DNA from: an uncultured Saprospiraceae bacterium
Lineage (GTDB): Bacteria; Bacteroidota; Bacteroidia; Chitinophagales; Saprospiraceae
Assembly (NCBI GenBank): GCA_937139495.1
Contig: CAKZQC010000012.1
Location: forward strand, 116,143 to 180,142
Direction: 5' to 3'
Length of the DNA stretch: 64,000 nt
The translations under genes and the position numbers were made by a program. This document shows positions 34,921-44,446 of the stretch, in pieces. How positions within the stretch are numbered: position 1 is the first letter of the stretch; each line of letters begins with the position of its first letter. Under the pieces are notes generated by a model. It searched no databases. It was not told the DNA's origin and was given only the letters and a program-made list of their open reading frames with translations.

Positions 34921-35673
34921 ATGACTGTTGCCATTATAGAAGATGAATCTAAAGCACGTAACTTGCTTCGTACTATTCTGGAGGAATATTGCCCGCAAGT
35001 AACTACTATAGTAGAAGCTCCTAACCTACTTTTGGGCGTAAGCTTAATCAAAGAATCAAAACCTGATATTGTTTTTTTAGATATTGAAATGCCTGACTAC
35101 TTGGGTACGCAAATATTTGATTTTTTGGAAGAGAAGGAAATTACCTTTCAACTGATATTTACGACTGCTTATAGCCACTACGCCATCAAGGCATTTGAGA
35201 TGAATGCAGTTGATTACCTACTCAAACCAATTCGCCCGAAGCAAATAAAAGCTGCTATTGCTAAGTCAAAAAAGAAGATAGCTCAAGATAGTATCTATCA
35301 GCAACTAGCTGCCCTCAAGGAAGATACTCCTATCCAGCACTACAAAAAGATAGGTATTGCAGTCAATGATGGTATTTTATTTGTAAAAATTTCCGATATT
35401 ATTTGCCTAGAGGCAGATGGAATGTACACCAAAATATCATTGGAGGGAGAAGGAACTCAGGTAGCTTCTAAACCTTTAAAATACTTCATTAATCTACTTC
35501 AAGACTTCACTTTTTTCTATCGTCCGCATCGTTCGTTTTTGATCAACCTTCATTACGTCAAGCAATACACTAAGCGAGATGGCAGCTTTATTACACTACA
35601 AAATGAACAAGAAGTATCCTTGTCTCGCAATAAGAAAGAGGAGTTTTTAGAATTATTGCATCGCAATATTTAA
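34921..35673 (+). CDS. LytTR-family response regulator
   Basis: A 250-residue regulator with REC domain (about 1-120: phosphoacceptor D54 in VFLDIEMPD, switch Thr in FTTAY, K102 in YLLKPI) and a LytTR DNA-binding domain (about 145-248: DIICLEADGMYTKISL, FFYRPHRSFLINLHYVKQY, VSLSRNKKEEFLELL). Its partner is probably the histidine kinase encoded tail-to-tail 14 nt away (35688-38813), which belongs to the class that phosphorylates LytTR regulators. The targets are unknown. Confidence 0.95.
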   Translation: MTVAIIEDESKARNLLRTILEEYCPQVTTIVEAPNLLLGVSLIKESKPDIVFLDIEMPDYLGTQIFDFLEEKEITFQLIFTTAYSHYAIKAFEMNAVDYLLKPIRPKQIKAAIAKSKKKIAQDSIYQQLAALKEDTPIQHYKKIGIAVNDGILFVKISDIICLEADGMYTKISLEGEGTQVASKPLKYFINLLQDFTFFYRPHRSFLINLHYVKQYTKRDGSFITLQNEQEVSLSRNKKEEFLELLHRNI

Positions 35674-35687
35674 GTAGTGTCTCTCCC

Positions 35688-38600
35688 CTACTCCTCAAGT
35701 GGAATCGTCAATACTATTTGTGTACCTGTCGCTTCACCCTGCTCAGTCATCAGATCATTGATTTGGAGCAATATGGGCTTGATTCGGGTGTAATTTATCA
35801 ATCCTAAGCGAGTGTTATTGGCGGAAGTAGCAAAAGATTGATGATTAGGATTTTTTTGTTGATTAATCCGTCCAGACTCGGCTCGTCCGATGCCGTTATC
35901 CTCTATCTTAATTTGCAATGTATTGGAATCCAATAACTTGATTTCAACCAGTAATTTTCGATTATCCGTTCTATAAAATAAACCATGCCGAATAGCATTT
36001 TCGACATACGGTTGCAATAGTAAAACAGGTACCTCCACCTCTTCTTCAATTACATCATTTCCAACCACTATCGAAAAATCTAGTGCCCCATCAAACCGAA
36101 CGGCTTCTAAATCCATGTATATTTCTAATGCTTCGATTTCCTCGTCTAGCGTAATCACCCCCTTTTGACTGTGCTGCAAGTACATTCGCATCAAATCTGC
36201 AAACTTGCCTAAGTAATCACTTGCCAATTCTCGTTCATTCGTAATAATATACTCTTGTATAGAATTAAGAACATTGAATATAAAATGAGGATTGAGTTGT
36301 GCCTTAATTGCCTTGAGTTCTGACAATCGTAAAGCCTGCTGTGTAGCCGCCTGTTCTAGTTTTTGATCATTTTGTTTCTCTAGCTTGCTCAATCGCAACT
36401 TGAATTGCCACCAAACGAACACCCCTGCTATCAACCCTACAAGTACTAAAAACCACCATCTCAAATAGAATGGTTTGGCGATATAAAAAGATAACCGAGC
36501 TATTTCAGACGCTTGACCGTCAGGCGTTACAATCTTCACTTCAAATATATAATCACCTGCTGCCAGTTCTGGATAATTGATTTGATTATTGGAGCTACTA
36601 CTCGTATTCCAATTTTTTTCTAGTCCTGCTAAACGATAATGATATTTGAAATTAGCTCCGTAAAAATGTGAAATTCCTCTAAATTTAATCTTTATAGTAT
36701 TCTGATGGGATTCCAATTCATACTTTTCGGAACGAATAATGTAGCTTGAGTCACTAATAATGACCCCTGCAATAGCAATTGTTGGAAATGTTTTTTTGGG
36801 CTGCTTATCTAGTGCTATAGCCAATAGTTTTTCGCCATTAGTTATCCACAGACGATTATTAAACAATGCCATATCTATTATATTCTCAATAGGTAACAAA
36901 GTATTATCCTTACTCCAAATAGTTATCGCTCCTGTTTTTTTGTCCCGCCTAAAAATGCCTTTATCCGTTAATCCCCAAACAGCCCATTCGTTTTGTAGCA
37001 GCTTAGAGATATTATTAGAAGGCAGACCTGTTGTTTGATCATAATGTTGAATAATTTTATTACGACAAATCAAATAAAGACCTTGCTCTAAAGTAGCCAC
37101 CCAAACAGAATCCCTGCCTTCTAGCAGCAAATCTCTACCAATAATCTTCTCTCCTACGGCATCTGTTATTTCAAATTCTGTGTCCCCTTGCATATATTTC
37201 AACCCATTGGTACCTGCGTACCAAATCGTATAGGGCACAGTGTATGGCGTGCTATCCTGCTCTTGTACCAAGACACTATATACTCTACTGGTTCCATCTA
37301 CAATATTCCAATTACGACGTCTTCCATTGTCATACACATAGGCTATTTTCGTTTCTACTGACAAATTATTATTCATAATTTGATCAAAAATTAATCTACT
37401 TTGAGTGTCTCTACGCTCTATCATCACTCCTGTATAATTAGCCATTACCAATCGACCTTGGCGACAAATAGCAAAATCTCGAAGACCCGCAATAAAAGAG
37501 ATCTCTATTAATTTATAATTTTGGGGATCAAAAAAGTAGGCTATTTTAGCAGCATTTATAAAGAAATTATTAGTAGAGTATTGATACGTCAGGGTATTCA
37601 TTTTAGAATTAACAGCTGTATCATAAACTAACTCTAAAGCATCATTAGCCTTTATATCATAGTATTGAAAATGATTATTTTCTGTAACCATAGCTATCTT
37701 ACCCAGCGAATCTACCTCTAGTTTACTTACACCACTAATACTCGTATTGGTCAAATACTCATAATCATTCCAATCCGATACTTGATACAACCCATCACCA
37801 GAAGTGCTAATCCAATAATTATGTTCACTATCTACATTAATAGCTGTAATAGTTTTTTCCTTAAAAAAGTATTTTGCTTTATTCGAATAAATATTCCATT
37901 TAAATAACCCTCTCGAAGTTCCTAACCAAATAATTGAATCGTTTTCTATTTCTAGCTCAATAAGCATACAATCTCCTTCAAACTGTTTGATACATGGAGG
38001 AAAATATAATGAATTTAATTTATTATTTTCTAATTTATATACAAAAGCAATACTGTCAATTGACAAGTCCTTCAAAACTCCATATTGATTAGAATAATTC
38101 ATATGGTTAACCCAGTTGTATAAAAAAAAAGAAATTTTATTTTTGTTCACAAAGTAACCATCTATCATTATAGAATTAGAATAGGGTACGTCCATCTTAA
38201 AACAATCTTTGCAGGATATTTTAGTTTTTTTCTCGCCATCTATCACCTCAAACGCCCCAATACCAACATAACTAATATCTATATTTTGATGCAATGGCTG
38301 TACACGTTTATTGGCACTTCTGATTTCTTGAGTTTGCAAGTCATATACTACCGTTGGAGATGATTTGCCATCTTGTACATACAAATACGCGTCATTTTGT
38401 ATGCTCATAAATTTCACATTGCGAGTAAGCTGCTGCTGCTCCCAACTCCTATCCAAGTACAAACTATCCTTATCCCAACAAAAAAGCTGCCCTGCAAAGT
38501 TGTGACTCCAGATACGCCCCTGATAATCTTCGACTAGATTCGTCAGTGATTTACCTTTGTTGCTAGGAGTCGGATACATTCTAAATTTGACACCATCGAA

Positions 38601-38813
38601 ACTAAACAGTCCTTTGTTGCTCCCAAACCACTGTACACCATTTTTGGCAATAATACTACTGTATATCGTATTGGTTGGCAATCCTTCTTTGGTCGTATAA
38701 TGTACCGCATAAGGATCTTGCGCTTGGGTTAACAATACATTTGCTAACAAGCTAATAATTACTAGAATTAGTTTTGAGGACCTAATTCTATTTCTATTTT
38801 CGATATAGAACAT
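35688..38813 (-). CDS. Sensor histidine kinase with periplasmic beta-propeller (LytS/YehU-type kinase)
   Basis: A 1041-residue membrane kinase. Order: signal sequence (about 1-31), two-component regulator propellers (about 35-700, with repeats such as GVQWFGSNKGLFSFDG and IIWLGTSRGLFKW), Y_Y_Y domain (about 715-790, NYPELAAGDYIFEVKI), one membrane helix (about 795-815, WWFLVLVGLIAGVFVW), coiled coil, and a His_kinase domain with phosphoacceptor H843 in LNPHFIFNVLNSIQEYI. ATP-binding blocks are VENAIRHG and IEDNGIG. The start (ATG at 38813) overlaps the stop of the TolB/Omp85-like gene by one base, implying translational coupling. The cognate regulator is probably the convergent LytTR gene. 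Confidence 0.93.
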   Translation of the reverse strand: MFYIENRNRIRSSKLILVIISLLANVLLTQAQDPYAVHYTTKEGLPTNTIYSSIIAKNGVQWFGSNKGLFSFDGVKFRMYPTPSNKGKSLTNLVEDYQGRIWSHNFAGQLFCWDKDSLYLDRSWEQQQLTRNVKFMSIQNDAYLYVQDGKSSPTVVYDLQTQEIRSANKRVQPLHQNIDISYVGIGAFEVIDGEKKTKISCKDCFKMDVPYSNSIMIDGYFVNKNKISFFLYNWVNHMNYSNQYGVLKDLSIDSIAFVYKLENNKLNSLYFPPCIKQFEGDCMLIELEIENDSIIWLGTSRGLFKWNIYSNKAKYFFKEKTITAINVDSEHNYWISTSGDGLYQVSDWNDYEYLTNTSISGVSKLEVDSLGKIAMVTENNHFQYYDIKANDALELVYDTAVNSKMNTLTYQYSTNNFFINAAKIAYFFDPQNYKLIEISFIAGLRDFAICRQGRLVMANYTGVMIERRDTQSRLIFDQIMNNNLSVETKIAYVYDNGRRRNWNIVDGTSRVYSVLVQEQDSTPYTVPYTIWYAGTNGLKYMQGDTEFEITDAVGEKIIGRDLLLEGRDSVWVATLEQGLYLICRNKIIQHYDQTTGLPSNNISKLLQNEWAVWGLTDKGIFRRDKKTGAITIWSKDNTLLPIENIIDMALFNNRLWITNGEKLLAIALDKQPKKTFPTIAIAGVIISDSSYIIRSEKYELESHQNTIKIKFRGISHFYGANFKYHYRLAGLEKNWNTSSSSNNQINYPELAAGDYIFEVKIVTPDGQASEIARLSFYIAKPFYLRWWFLVLVGLIAGVFVWWQFKLRLSKLEKQNDQKLEQAATQQALRLSELKAIKAQLNPHFIFNVLNSIQEYIITNERELASDYLGKFADLMRMYLQHSQKGVITLDEEIEALEIYMDLEAVRFDGALDFSIVVGNDVIEEEVEVPVLLLQPYVENAIRHGLFYRTDNRKLLVEIKLLDSNTLQIKIEDNGIGRAESGRINQQKNPNHQSFATSANNTRLGLINYTRIKPILLQINDLMTEQGEATGTQIVLTIPLEE

Positions 38814-41800
38814 TAAAAATCAGTACCTATTGCTATATGAACACGGGGCTGCTGTGGCTGCCCTGTCTCTACTCCTACGGCATAATCTAGGCGGATATAA
38901 TGCCCTAACAATACTGTTCTGAAACCTATTCCGTAGCTCATCAGTATAGGGCGACGGTAATAATTAACAATCACTCGAACAGGAGAAACAGAATTAGGTC
39001 CATTATTATCAATAATAGTCGTACTCAATGGGTTATCATCAGAAAAAGGCGATAAGCCTTGCCAAGCTGTTCCCACATCAAGGAAACCCACTATCTGAAA
39101 GTTTCGCCACATGGCATTGCGAGGTGTTTTGCGCATCAAGTAACTCAATACAGGTATTCTAATTTCAAAATTGCCCAACAAATAAGAGCTACCATTACGA
39201 GCATTCGTACCAAAACCTCTAAGATTAGCTGCTGAAGTTTGCAATCCAAAATTATCGGTACTTGGCAATGGAATGGCTTCTTCTTCTTCTGTAAAAATCC
39301 AATTTTCGACTCCTCCTAAGCTATACAATATCTTCTTCTGCCCGAACGAACTAGCTCCTGCTACACGGAAGGCAAAAATAGTTTTATCATCGAACGTGTG
39401 ATAATATCGTCCATCAAACCCCAAGGCAGTAGTCAATCCATTACTGGCATCTATCTCTAATCCTTGTTCGGTATTGACTACAAACGGCTTGTAAAAATCG
39501 GCATACGCTTTAAATCTTCCTCCTTTTCTTACATTGAACCGTAAGCCTACGGTATTGTCATAGACATACTCAAACCTCAAGTGTAGGTTATTTCTATTCA
39601 GTATAGGCACTTGCAACGTGCTGATATTATCTGCTATAATCGCTACTTTTTCTAGCTGGACACCTAATATTCCTCGCAAACTCTGCGTCTTGCTTAGCGG
39701 ATATTTGGCTTCGCCTTCCACGATATGCTTGATATTTCTACCCGATGCTTCTATGCTTTGTTGCGACACCGTATCGACCAATATAAAATTTTGGGTGCGG
39801 CTGCGTCTATAAAAAGAGTAACGTTGATCAATCAACCCTTTGTTGTTTTCTACATCTACAAAATACTCCATACCATTGAATGTAAAAGGCATACGAACCC
39901 CCAATTGTATCGAAAAATCTTCATATATATCTTCAAATCGTACCTTGGCCAACAAGCTCAACGGCTGGTATTGATAATGTCCACCCAAATACATATCCAT
40001 GTTATTATACATCGGTGTATTATCAAATTGCAACACCAATTCGCTCATACTAAACAAACCATTATAAGGTGTTGCTTCTTTATTATCCCACTCGACGGCT
40101 TTGACTTTCGATGATTCCGATAAGCGTTGAGGTGTGGTATTTTGTTTCTTTTTTACTTTGATTTCGGTTCCCTCTTCGATCAATTCTGTTGGTATAATTA
40201 CTGTCGTTCCGTCTTCATCAAGCGTTGGCTCATCTATTGGGTCAAATTCGTTCTGAAATTCATAATTATTGATATCCAAATCACTGGTATCCACTGGTGG
40301 AATCACGGTATCAATAGTAGAAGGAGCAATTGCATCTGTTCTATTGATTATTTTTTGAGATACACTACCTGTACTTTTTTGTAGTGTTGGGCTAGGGATT
40401 CGAGCAGGATTTTCATCCAATGTCAGTTGTCCAAACGTAGATAAATTATATCGTTTTTCTAACAATTGGCGGTAGCTCGTCTTTTTGACCGCCTCCATAG
40501 TTCTTTCTTGTTTGAAATCTCGCAAGAAAATTTGGTAGGTACCATCTCTATAAAACAAATCAACCATTTTGTTGGCACTCCTATTTTGCTCCAATATACT
40601 TCGGCTATAATCGGTATTGGCAACAGCCACTCCAGTCCATTTATACACAGGTTTCAAATATGTCGTATCTATTGGCAAATCATTGATAATCGTATCGGTC
40701 GATACAATTTGTTGCGTGCCATCTTCTAGCACAATTACTCGTTCTTGTTGCCACAATACCGAATCAAGGGACGCAACGTAACGGTTGTCAAATCCATTGA
40801 TATTGCTCAAATAGCTATACTGTCCATCGCTCAAAGCAATGAGATTCGATTCGTTTGCCAATGGCGTATGTGTCAGTTGCAGCAACTCTTTGTTGGGTGT
40901 ACCCAAATCATGAAAAAACACATCATCTGAACGCATCGGAAAATCATTATTGAGACGTAGTGCATTTAGGCGTGCTTGCGGACGATTGGAAGTAAACAAA
41001 ATACCTTGTTGGTTGCCCACCGTGGCATAAATAGCTTCGCTTTCGTCCCAAAAATCGTTCGTAATGGCTTTAATGCCACCACCTGACTGATACGTATAAA
41101 TATCAGATTGCCCATTTTGGATACCAATCAAAAGCAGTTTGGTTCTGTCCTTGACCGAAAAGGAAGTCACTCGTTCTAAATTTGGTATGGTTTGTACCGC
41201 TTCTTTTTTGTCATTATTGATATTCAGATACTTTAATTGTACTTTGTCTTTTTTTTCAGAAATAACAATCAACTGATTGCTACCTGCCCAGTTTATTAGC
41301 GGATAATTGGTGTCGTAGATACCACTCCAATCTTTTTCGCCTATTTTTTTGAGCAGTGTTTTTTTATTCGTTTCAATATCAAAAAGCCATATTTTCTGTA
41401 CCCCTTTCAGGTGCTCTACAAAAGCAATCTGCTTCGAATCAGGGCTTATTTTTATTTGTCGTATTGTAGCATTTTTACTTAGGTCAATATCCAATTGCCC
41501 TAAGCTTGGAAAGCGTCTTTTGAGGTTATCCTCATTGTAGCGGCTGCTATAATAACGGAACCAGTCCGCCCCTGCTACTTGATAAAAAGTCTTGCCAAAT
41601 ACATACAAAAACCCACTTTCTACACTTCGGTTGACTCTAGTCAAATACAACAAATTCGACACCGTTGATTTGCCGTGTACTTCGGATACAAAATGAAATA
41701 AAGAATGTCCTGCTAATTCAGGTTCTTTGCGTGCAAAATCCAAAAAATCGTTGTACTTGCCTGACAATAAGCGGTCACGAACTTGGTTATCTAAATTCGT

Positions 41801-42361
41801 ATTCCAATCCTCTCGTGCATATCCAACCGCCCCCAACACAAACCATTTGGGCAAGTTCATCAAGACCGAGTTTTGCACAATTTCTTGCAAATTGGTTCCT
41901 GACAAAATTTTTCCTAATAATATGGTCGCTAGACCTTCTCTTATTTGCGCTCTGAGGTGATTGTGATTACCATCAAAATAAAGTTTTATTTTTGCTTTTT
42001 TGGTGTCGGTCACACCACCATTATTTATAATATGACGTTCTACGCCAATATTACTTTGAGCATAATCACTAAAATCACTATAAATTACCACTTCAATTCG
42101 CCCTCTCAATTTGTGCTCAAACAACTTATTGAGTTCGATATAATCTGCCTCGATTACAGGCAAAACATATTTTGCCAAATCGACATCTTTATCGGTGTAC
42201 GAAATAGCAAAATTAGGCGACAGATAACGAATCCAATCTTGTTTGTCAAATTGCATGGTGTTCTGTCCGAACTTATCACTTACCGTTTGTGCTTGTACAG
42301 TAGTATCAACAGACAACAACGAATACAGGCACAAAAAACAAACGAGTGTAAGATTTTTCAT
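38813..42361 (-). CDS. Large TolB-propeller/Omp85-like outer-membrane protein
   Basis: A 1182-residue exported protein. Order: signal peptide (about 1-24), a peptidase-MA-like domain without an HExxH (about 45-290; the helix reads HNHLRAQIREGLATILLGK), TolB/WD40-like propeller (about 300-620, with IKISPDSKQIAFVEHLKGVQKIWLFDIETN and ILFTSNRPQARLN), a Thr/Asp-rich linker, and a C-terminal beta barrel of the BamA/surface-antigen type (about 790-1182, ending RVHIAIGTDF). Homologues of this layout are conserved in Bacteroidota; a role in outer-membrane assembly or in sensing envelope state is inferred. The sensor kinase follows with overlap, so the two products may report on the same process. Confidence 0.8.
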   Translation of the reverse strand: MKNLTLVCFLCLYSLLSVDTTVQAQTVSDKFGQNTMQFDKQDWIRYLSPNFAISYTDKDVDLAKYVLPVIEADYIELNKLFEHKLRGRIEVVIYSDFSDYAQSNIGVERHIINNGGVTDTKKAKIKLYFDGNHNHLRAQIREGLATILLGKILSGTNLQEIVQNSVLMNLPKWFVLGAVGYAREDWNTNLDNQVRDRLLSGKYNDFLDFARKEPELAGHSLFHFVSEVHGKSTVSNLLYLTRVNRSVESGFLYVFGKTFYQVAGADWFRYYSSRYNEDNLKRRFPSLGQLDIDLSKNATIRQIKISPDSKQIAFVEHLKGVQKIWLFDIETNKKTLLKKIGEKDWSGIYDTNYPLINWAGSNQLIVISEKKDKVQLKYLNINNDKKEAVQTIPNLERVTSFSVKDRTKLLLIGIQNGQSDIYTYQSGGGIKAITNDFWDESEAIYATVGNQQGILFTSNRPQARLNALRLNNDFPMRSDDVFFHDLGTPNKELLQLTHTPLANESNLIALSDGQYSYLSNINGFDNRYVASLDSVLWQQERVIVLEDGTQQIVSTDTIINDLPIDTTYLKPVYKWTGVAVANTDYSRSILEQNRSANKMVDLFYRDGTYQIFLRDFKQERTMEAVKKTSYRQLLEKRYNLSTFGQLTLDENPARIPSPTLQKSTGSVSQKIINRTDAIAPSTIDTVIPPVDTSDLDINNYEFQNEFDPIDEPTLDEDGTTVIIPTELIEEGTEIKVKKKQNTTPQRLSESSKVKAVEWDNKEATPYNGLFSMSELVLQFDNTPMYNNMDMYLGGHYQYQPLSLLAKVRFEDIYEDFSIQLGVRMPFTFNGMEYFVDVENNKGLIDQRYSFYRRSRTQNFILVDTVSQQSIEASGRNIKHIVEGEAKYPLSKTQSLRGILGVQLEKVAIIADNISTLQVPILNRNNLHLRFEYVYDNTVGLRFNVRKGGRFKAYADFYKPFVVNTEQGLEIDASNGLTTALGFDGRYYHTFDDKTIFAFRVAGASSFGQKKILYSLGGVENWIFTEEEEAIPLPSTDNFGLQTSAANLRGFGTNARNGSSYLLGNFEIRIPVLSYLMRKTPRNAMWRNFQIVGFLDVGTAWQGLSPFSDDNPLSTTIIDNNGPNSVSPVRVIVNYYRRPILMSYGIGFRTVLLGHYIRLDYAVGVETGQPQQPRVHIAIGTDF

Positions 42362-42627
42362 AGTGATAGGATTGAGGAAGAAATAGGTTCTAAGTTGTAC
42401 TATTACTTCAGTAATTGGTCAAAATTTATTCTGTGGGGCAACTTCTGTCACCAAACAATAGTTTAGTCCATAATATTAACGTATTTTTGCCGCTAATAGA
42501 TGAGCTTATCCAGCACAAAAACAAAACCATTGTTCTTTAATTGCTTCAATTGGAACAGGTTTGGTGCTAGTGGTAGCCTAAAATTAACCTTTTTATACTT
42601 TCGTACGAACATTACTATACAAATATA

Positions 42628-43287
42628 ATGACACAAGTTCAATATTTTACCTTTAGCCCGTTTTCCGAAAATTCTTATGTCCTTTATGATGACACCAAAG
42701 AGTGTATTATCGTTGACCCCGGTTGTTATACAGCAGCAGAACGCAAAAAGTTGAGTGATTTCATCACAAATAAACAACTAAAACCTGTTCGGTTGCTCAA
42801 TACACACTGCCATTTAGATCACATCTTTGGCAATAAGTATGTAGCTGACACTTATGGACTAGATTTGGAAATACACGAAGGTGAAATTCCTGTACTCGAA
42901 GCGGCTCCTATGGCTGCCCAGATGTATGGTGTCAATGATATGCAGCCTTCACCAGCTCCGAGCCGATTTATACAAGTAGGCGAAACGATTCGCTTTGGCA
43001 ATACCGAGCTAAAAGTGTTGTTTACTCCTGGACATTCGCCTGCGAGCATTAGCTTTTATTGTGCTGCTAGCAAGTTTGTAATCAGTGGCGATGTGCTTTT
43101 TCAGAACAGTATCGGGCGTACCGATTTGCCTGGTGGCAATTACAATACCTTGATGCAGTCAATTACAAAGCAGATTTTGACCTTGCCAGATCATACCATG
43201 GTGTACTCGGGGCATGGACCTGCAACAATGGTAAATGCAGAGAAAAAAAGTAATCCCTTTGTATTGGAATACTTGAATAAACGATAA
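42628..43287 (+). CDS. Metallo-beta-lactamase-fold hydrolase (glyoxalase II-like)
   Basis: A 219-residue cytosolic hydrolase. The metal-binding motif H60-C-H62-L-D64-H65 sits in LLNTHCHLDHIFGN, with further ligands in LFTPGHSPASIS, VISGDVLFQNSIGRTDLPGG and VYSGHGPATM. The closest described group is the short hydroxyacylglutathione hydrolase-like/persulfide-type MBL proteins. The substrate cannot be set from sequence. thiL follows 62 nt downstream. Confidence 0.9.
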   Translation: MTQVQYFTFSPFSENSYVLYDDTKECIIVDPGCYTAAERKKLSDFITNKQLKPVRLLNTHCHLDHIFGNKYVADTYGLDLEIHEGEIPVLEAAPMAAQMYGVNDMQPSPAPSRFIQVGETIRFGNTELKVLFTPGHSPASISFYCAASKFVISGDVLFQNSIGRTDLPGGNYNTLMQSITKQILTLPDHTMVYSGHGPATMVNAEKKSNPFVLEYLNKR

Positions 43288-43349
43288 GTTTTGTTTCTAA
43301 AACACAAACTTTCGACTTTAACATAAAAGAATTAGAATAAAAAATAAAA

Positions 43350-44372
43350 ATGGCTAGAACGGAACTGAGTGAATTGGGTGAATTTGGATTGATAGAAGTA
43401 TTGACCAAAGATGCTAAAATAAAAAATAAATCAACCTTACGAGGAGTTGGCGATGATGCTGCCGTGATTGATCATGGCGACAAAAAAACAGTTATTTCTA
43501 CTGATTTACTCATCGAAAATGTGCATTTCGATCTTATTTATACTCCCCTTAAGCACCTGGGTTACAAATCGGTTATTGTCAATTTGTCGGATATCTATGC
43601 GATGAATGCCAAGCCGACCCAAATAACCGTTTCGGTCGCACTCTCCAACCGTTTTTCGGTAGAAGCTATTGCCGAATTTTATAAAGGCGTACACTTGGCT
43701 TGTGAGCAATATGGCGTAGATTTGATTGGTGGCGACACGACTTCGTCGGTCAAAGGATTGGCAATAAGTGTAACGGCTATTGGCGAAGCCAACGAAGAAG
43801 ATTTGGTCTATAGAGACACGGCTCAAGTGGGCGATTTGGTTTGTGTAAGTGGCTTTTTGGGTGGTGCTTATGTTGGTTTGCAATTGCTCGAAAGAGAAAA
43901 GCAAGTCTATTTGGAGCAGCCAGAAATGCAGCCTGACTTGGAAGACAAAAGTTATATCGTAGGCAAATTATTGAAGCCAGAAGCTCGTCAAGATGTCTAT
44001 GATTTTTTAGCCAAGCAAGGTATCAAGCCAACTTCGATGATTGATATTTCTGACGGACTTTCGTCCGAAATACTGCATATTTGCCGTCAGTCTGACGTGG
44101 GTGTTTTGATAGAAGAAAATCAATTGCCGATAGCTCAAGAAACACAGCTCAAAGCGTTTGATTTTAAGCTCGATACGACCGTTTGTGCCATGCACGGCGG
44201 CGAAGATTACGAACTACTGTTCACCATCAAGCCAGAAGATGCCGAAAAGCTACTCTTCATGATTGACCTCAAAATTATTGGCGAAATCATACCGCCCGAA
44301 GATGGCATCATGCTCCACACGATTGGTGGCAACATGAAAGAATTGATTGCCCAAGGTTGGAGACATCATTAA
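43350..44372 (+). CDS. thiL: Thiamine-monophosphate kinase (ThiL)
   Basis: Phosphorylates thiamine monophosphate to the diphosphate cofactor. A 340-residue AIR-synthase-superfamily kinase with LRGVGDDAAVIDHG, STDLLIENVHFDLIYTPLKHLGYKSVIVNLSDIYAMNAKPT, DLIGGDTTSSVKGLAISVTAIGE, MIDISDGLSSEILHICRQSDVG and HGGEDYELLFTI, which together make the ATP- and substrate-binding sites. It follows the MBL hydrolase gene and is closed by a bidirectional terminator. Other thiamine genes are not adjacent. Confidence 0.96.
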   Translation: MARTELSELGEFGLIEVLTKDAKIKNKSTLRGVGDDAAVIDHGDKKTVISTDLLIENVHFDLIYTPLKHLGYKSVIVNLSDIYAMNAKPTQITVSVALSNRFSVEAIAEFYKGVHLACEQYGVDLIGGDTTSSVKGLAISVTAIGEANEEDLVYRDTAQVGDLVCVSGFLGGAYVGLQLLEREKQVYLEQPEMQPDLEDKSYIVGKLLKPEARQDVYDFLAKQGIKPTSMIDISDGLSSEILHICRQSDVGVLIEENQLPIAQETQLKAFDFKLDTTVCAMHGGEDYELLFTIKPEDAEKLLFMIDLKIIGEIIPPEDGIMLHTIGGNMKELIAQGWRHH

Positions 44373-44403
44373 AGATTACGCTCTTTTTGAGTAGAAATAT
44401 AGA

Positions 44404-44439
44404 AGCCGCAAACGACATGGATGTTGTTTGCGGCTTTTT
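44404..44439. terminator. Bidirectional terminator after thiL
   Basis: AGCCGCAAACGACAT pairs with ATGTTGTTTGCGGCT (one G-T pair), followed by five T residues on the plus strand. It lies 31 nt beyond thiL and 8 nt before the end of the DUF262 pseudogene on the other strand. Confidence 0.9.
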
Positions 44440-44446
44440 GTTTTGG

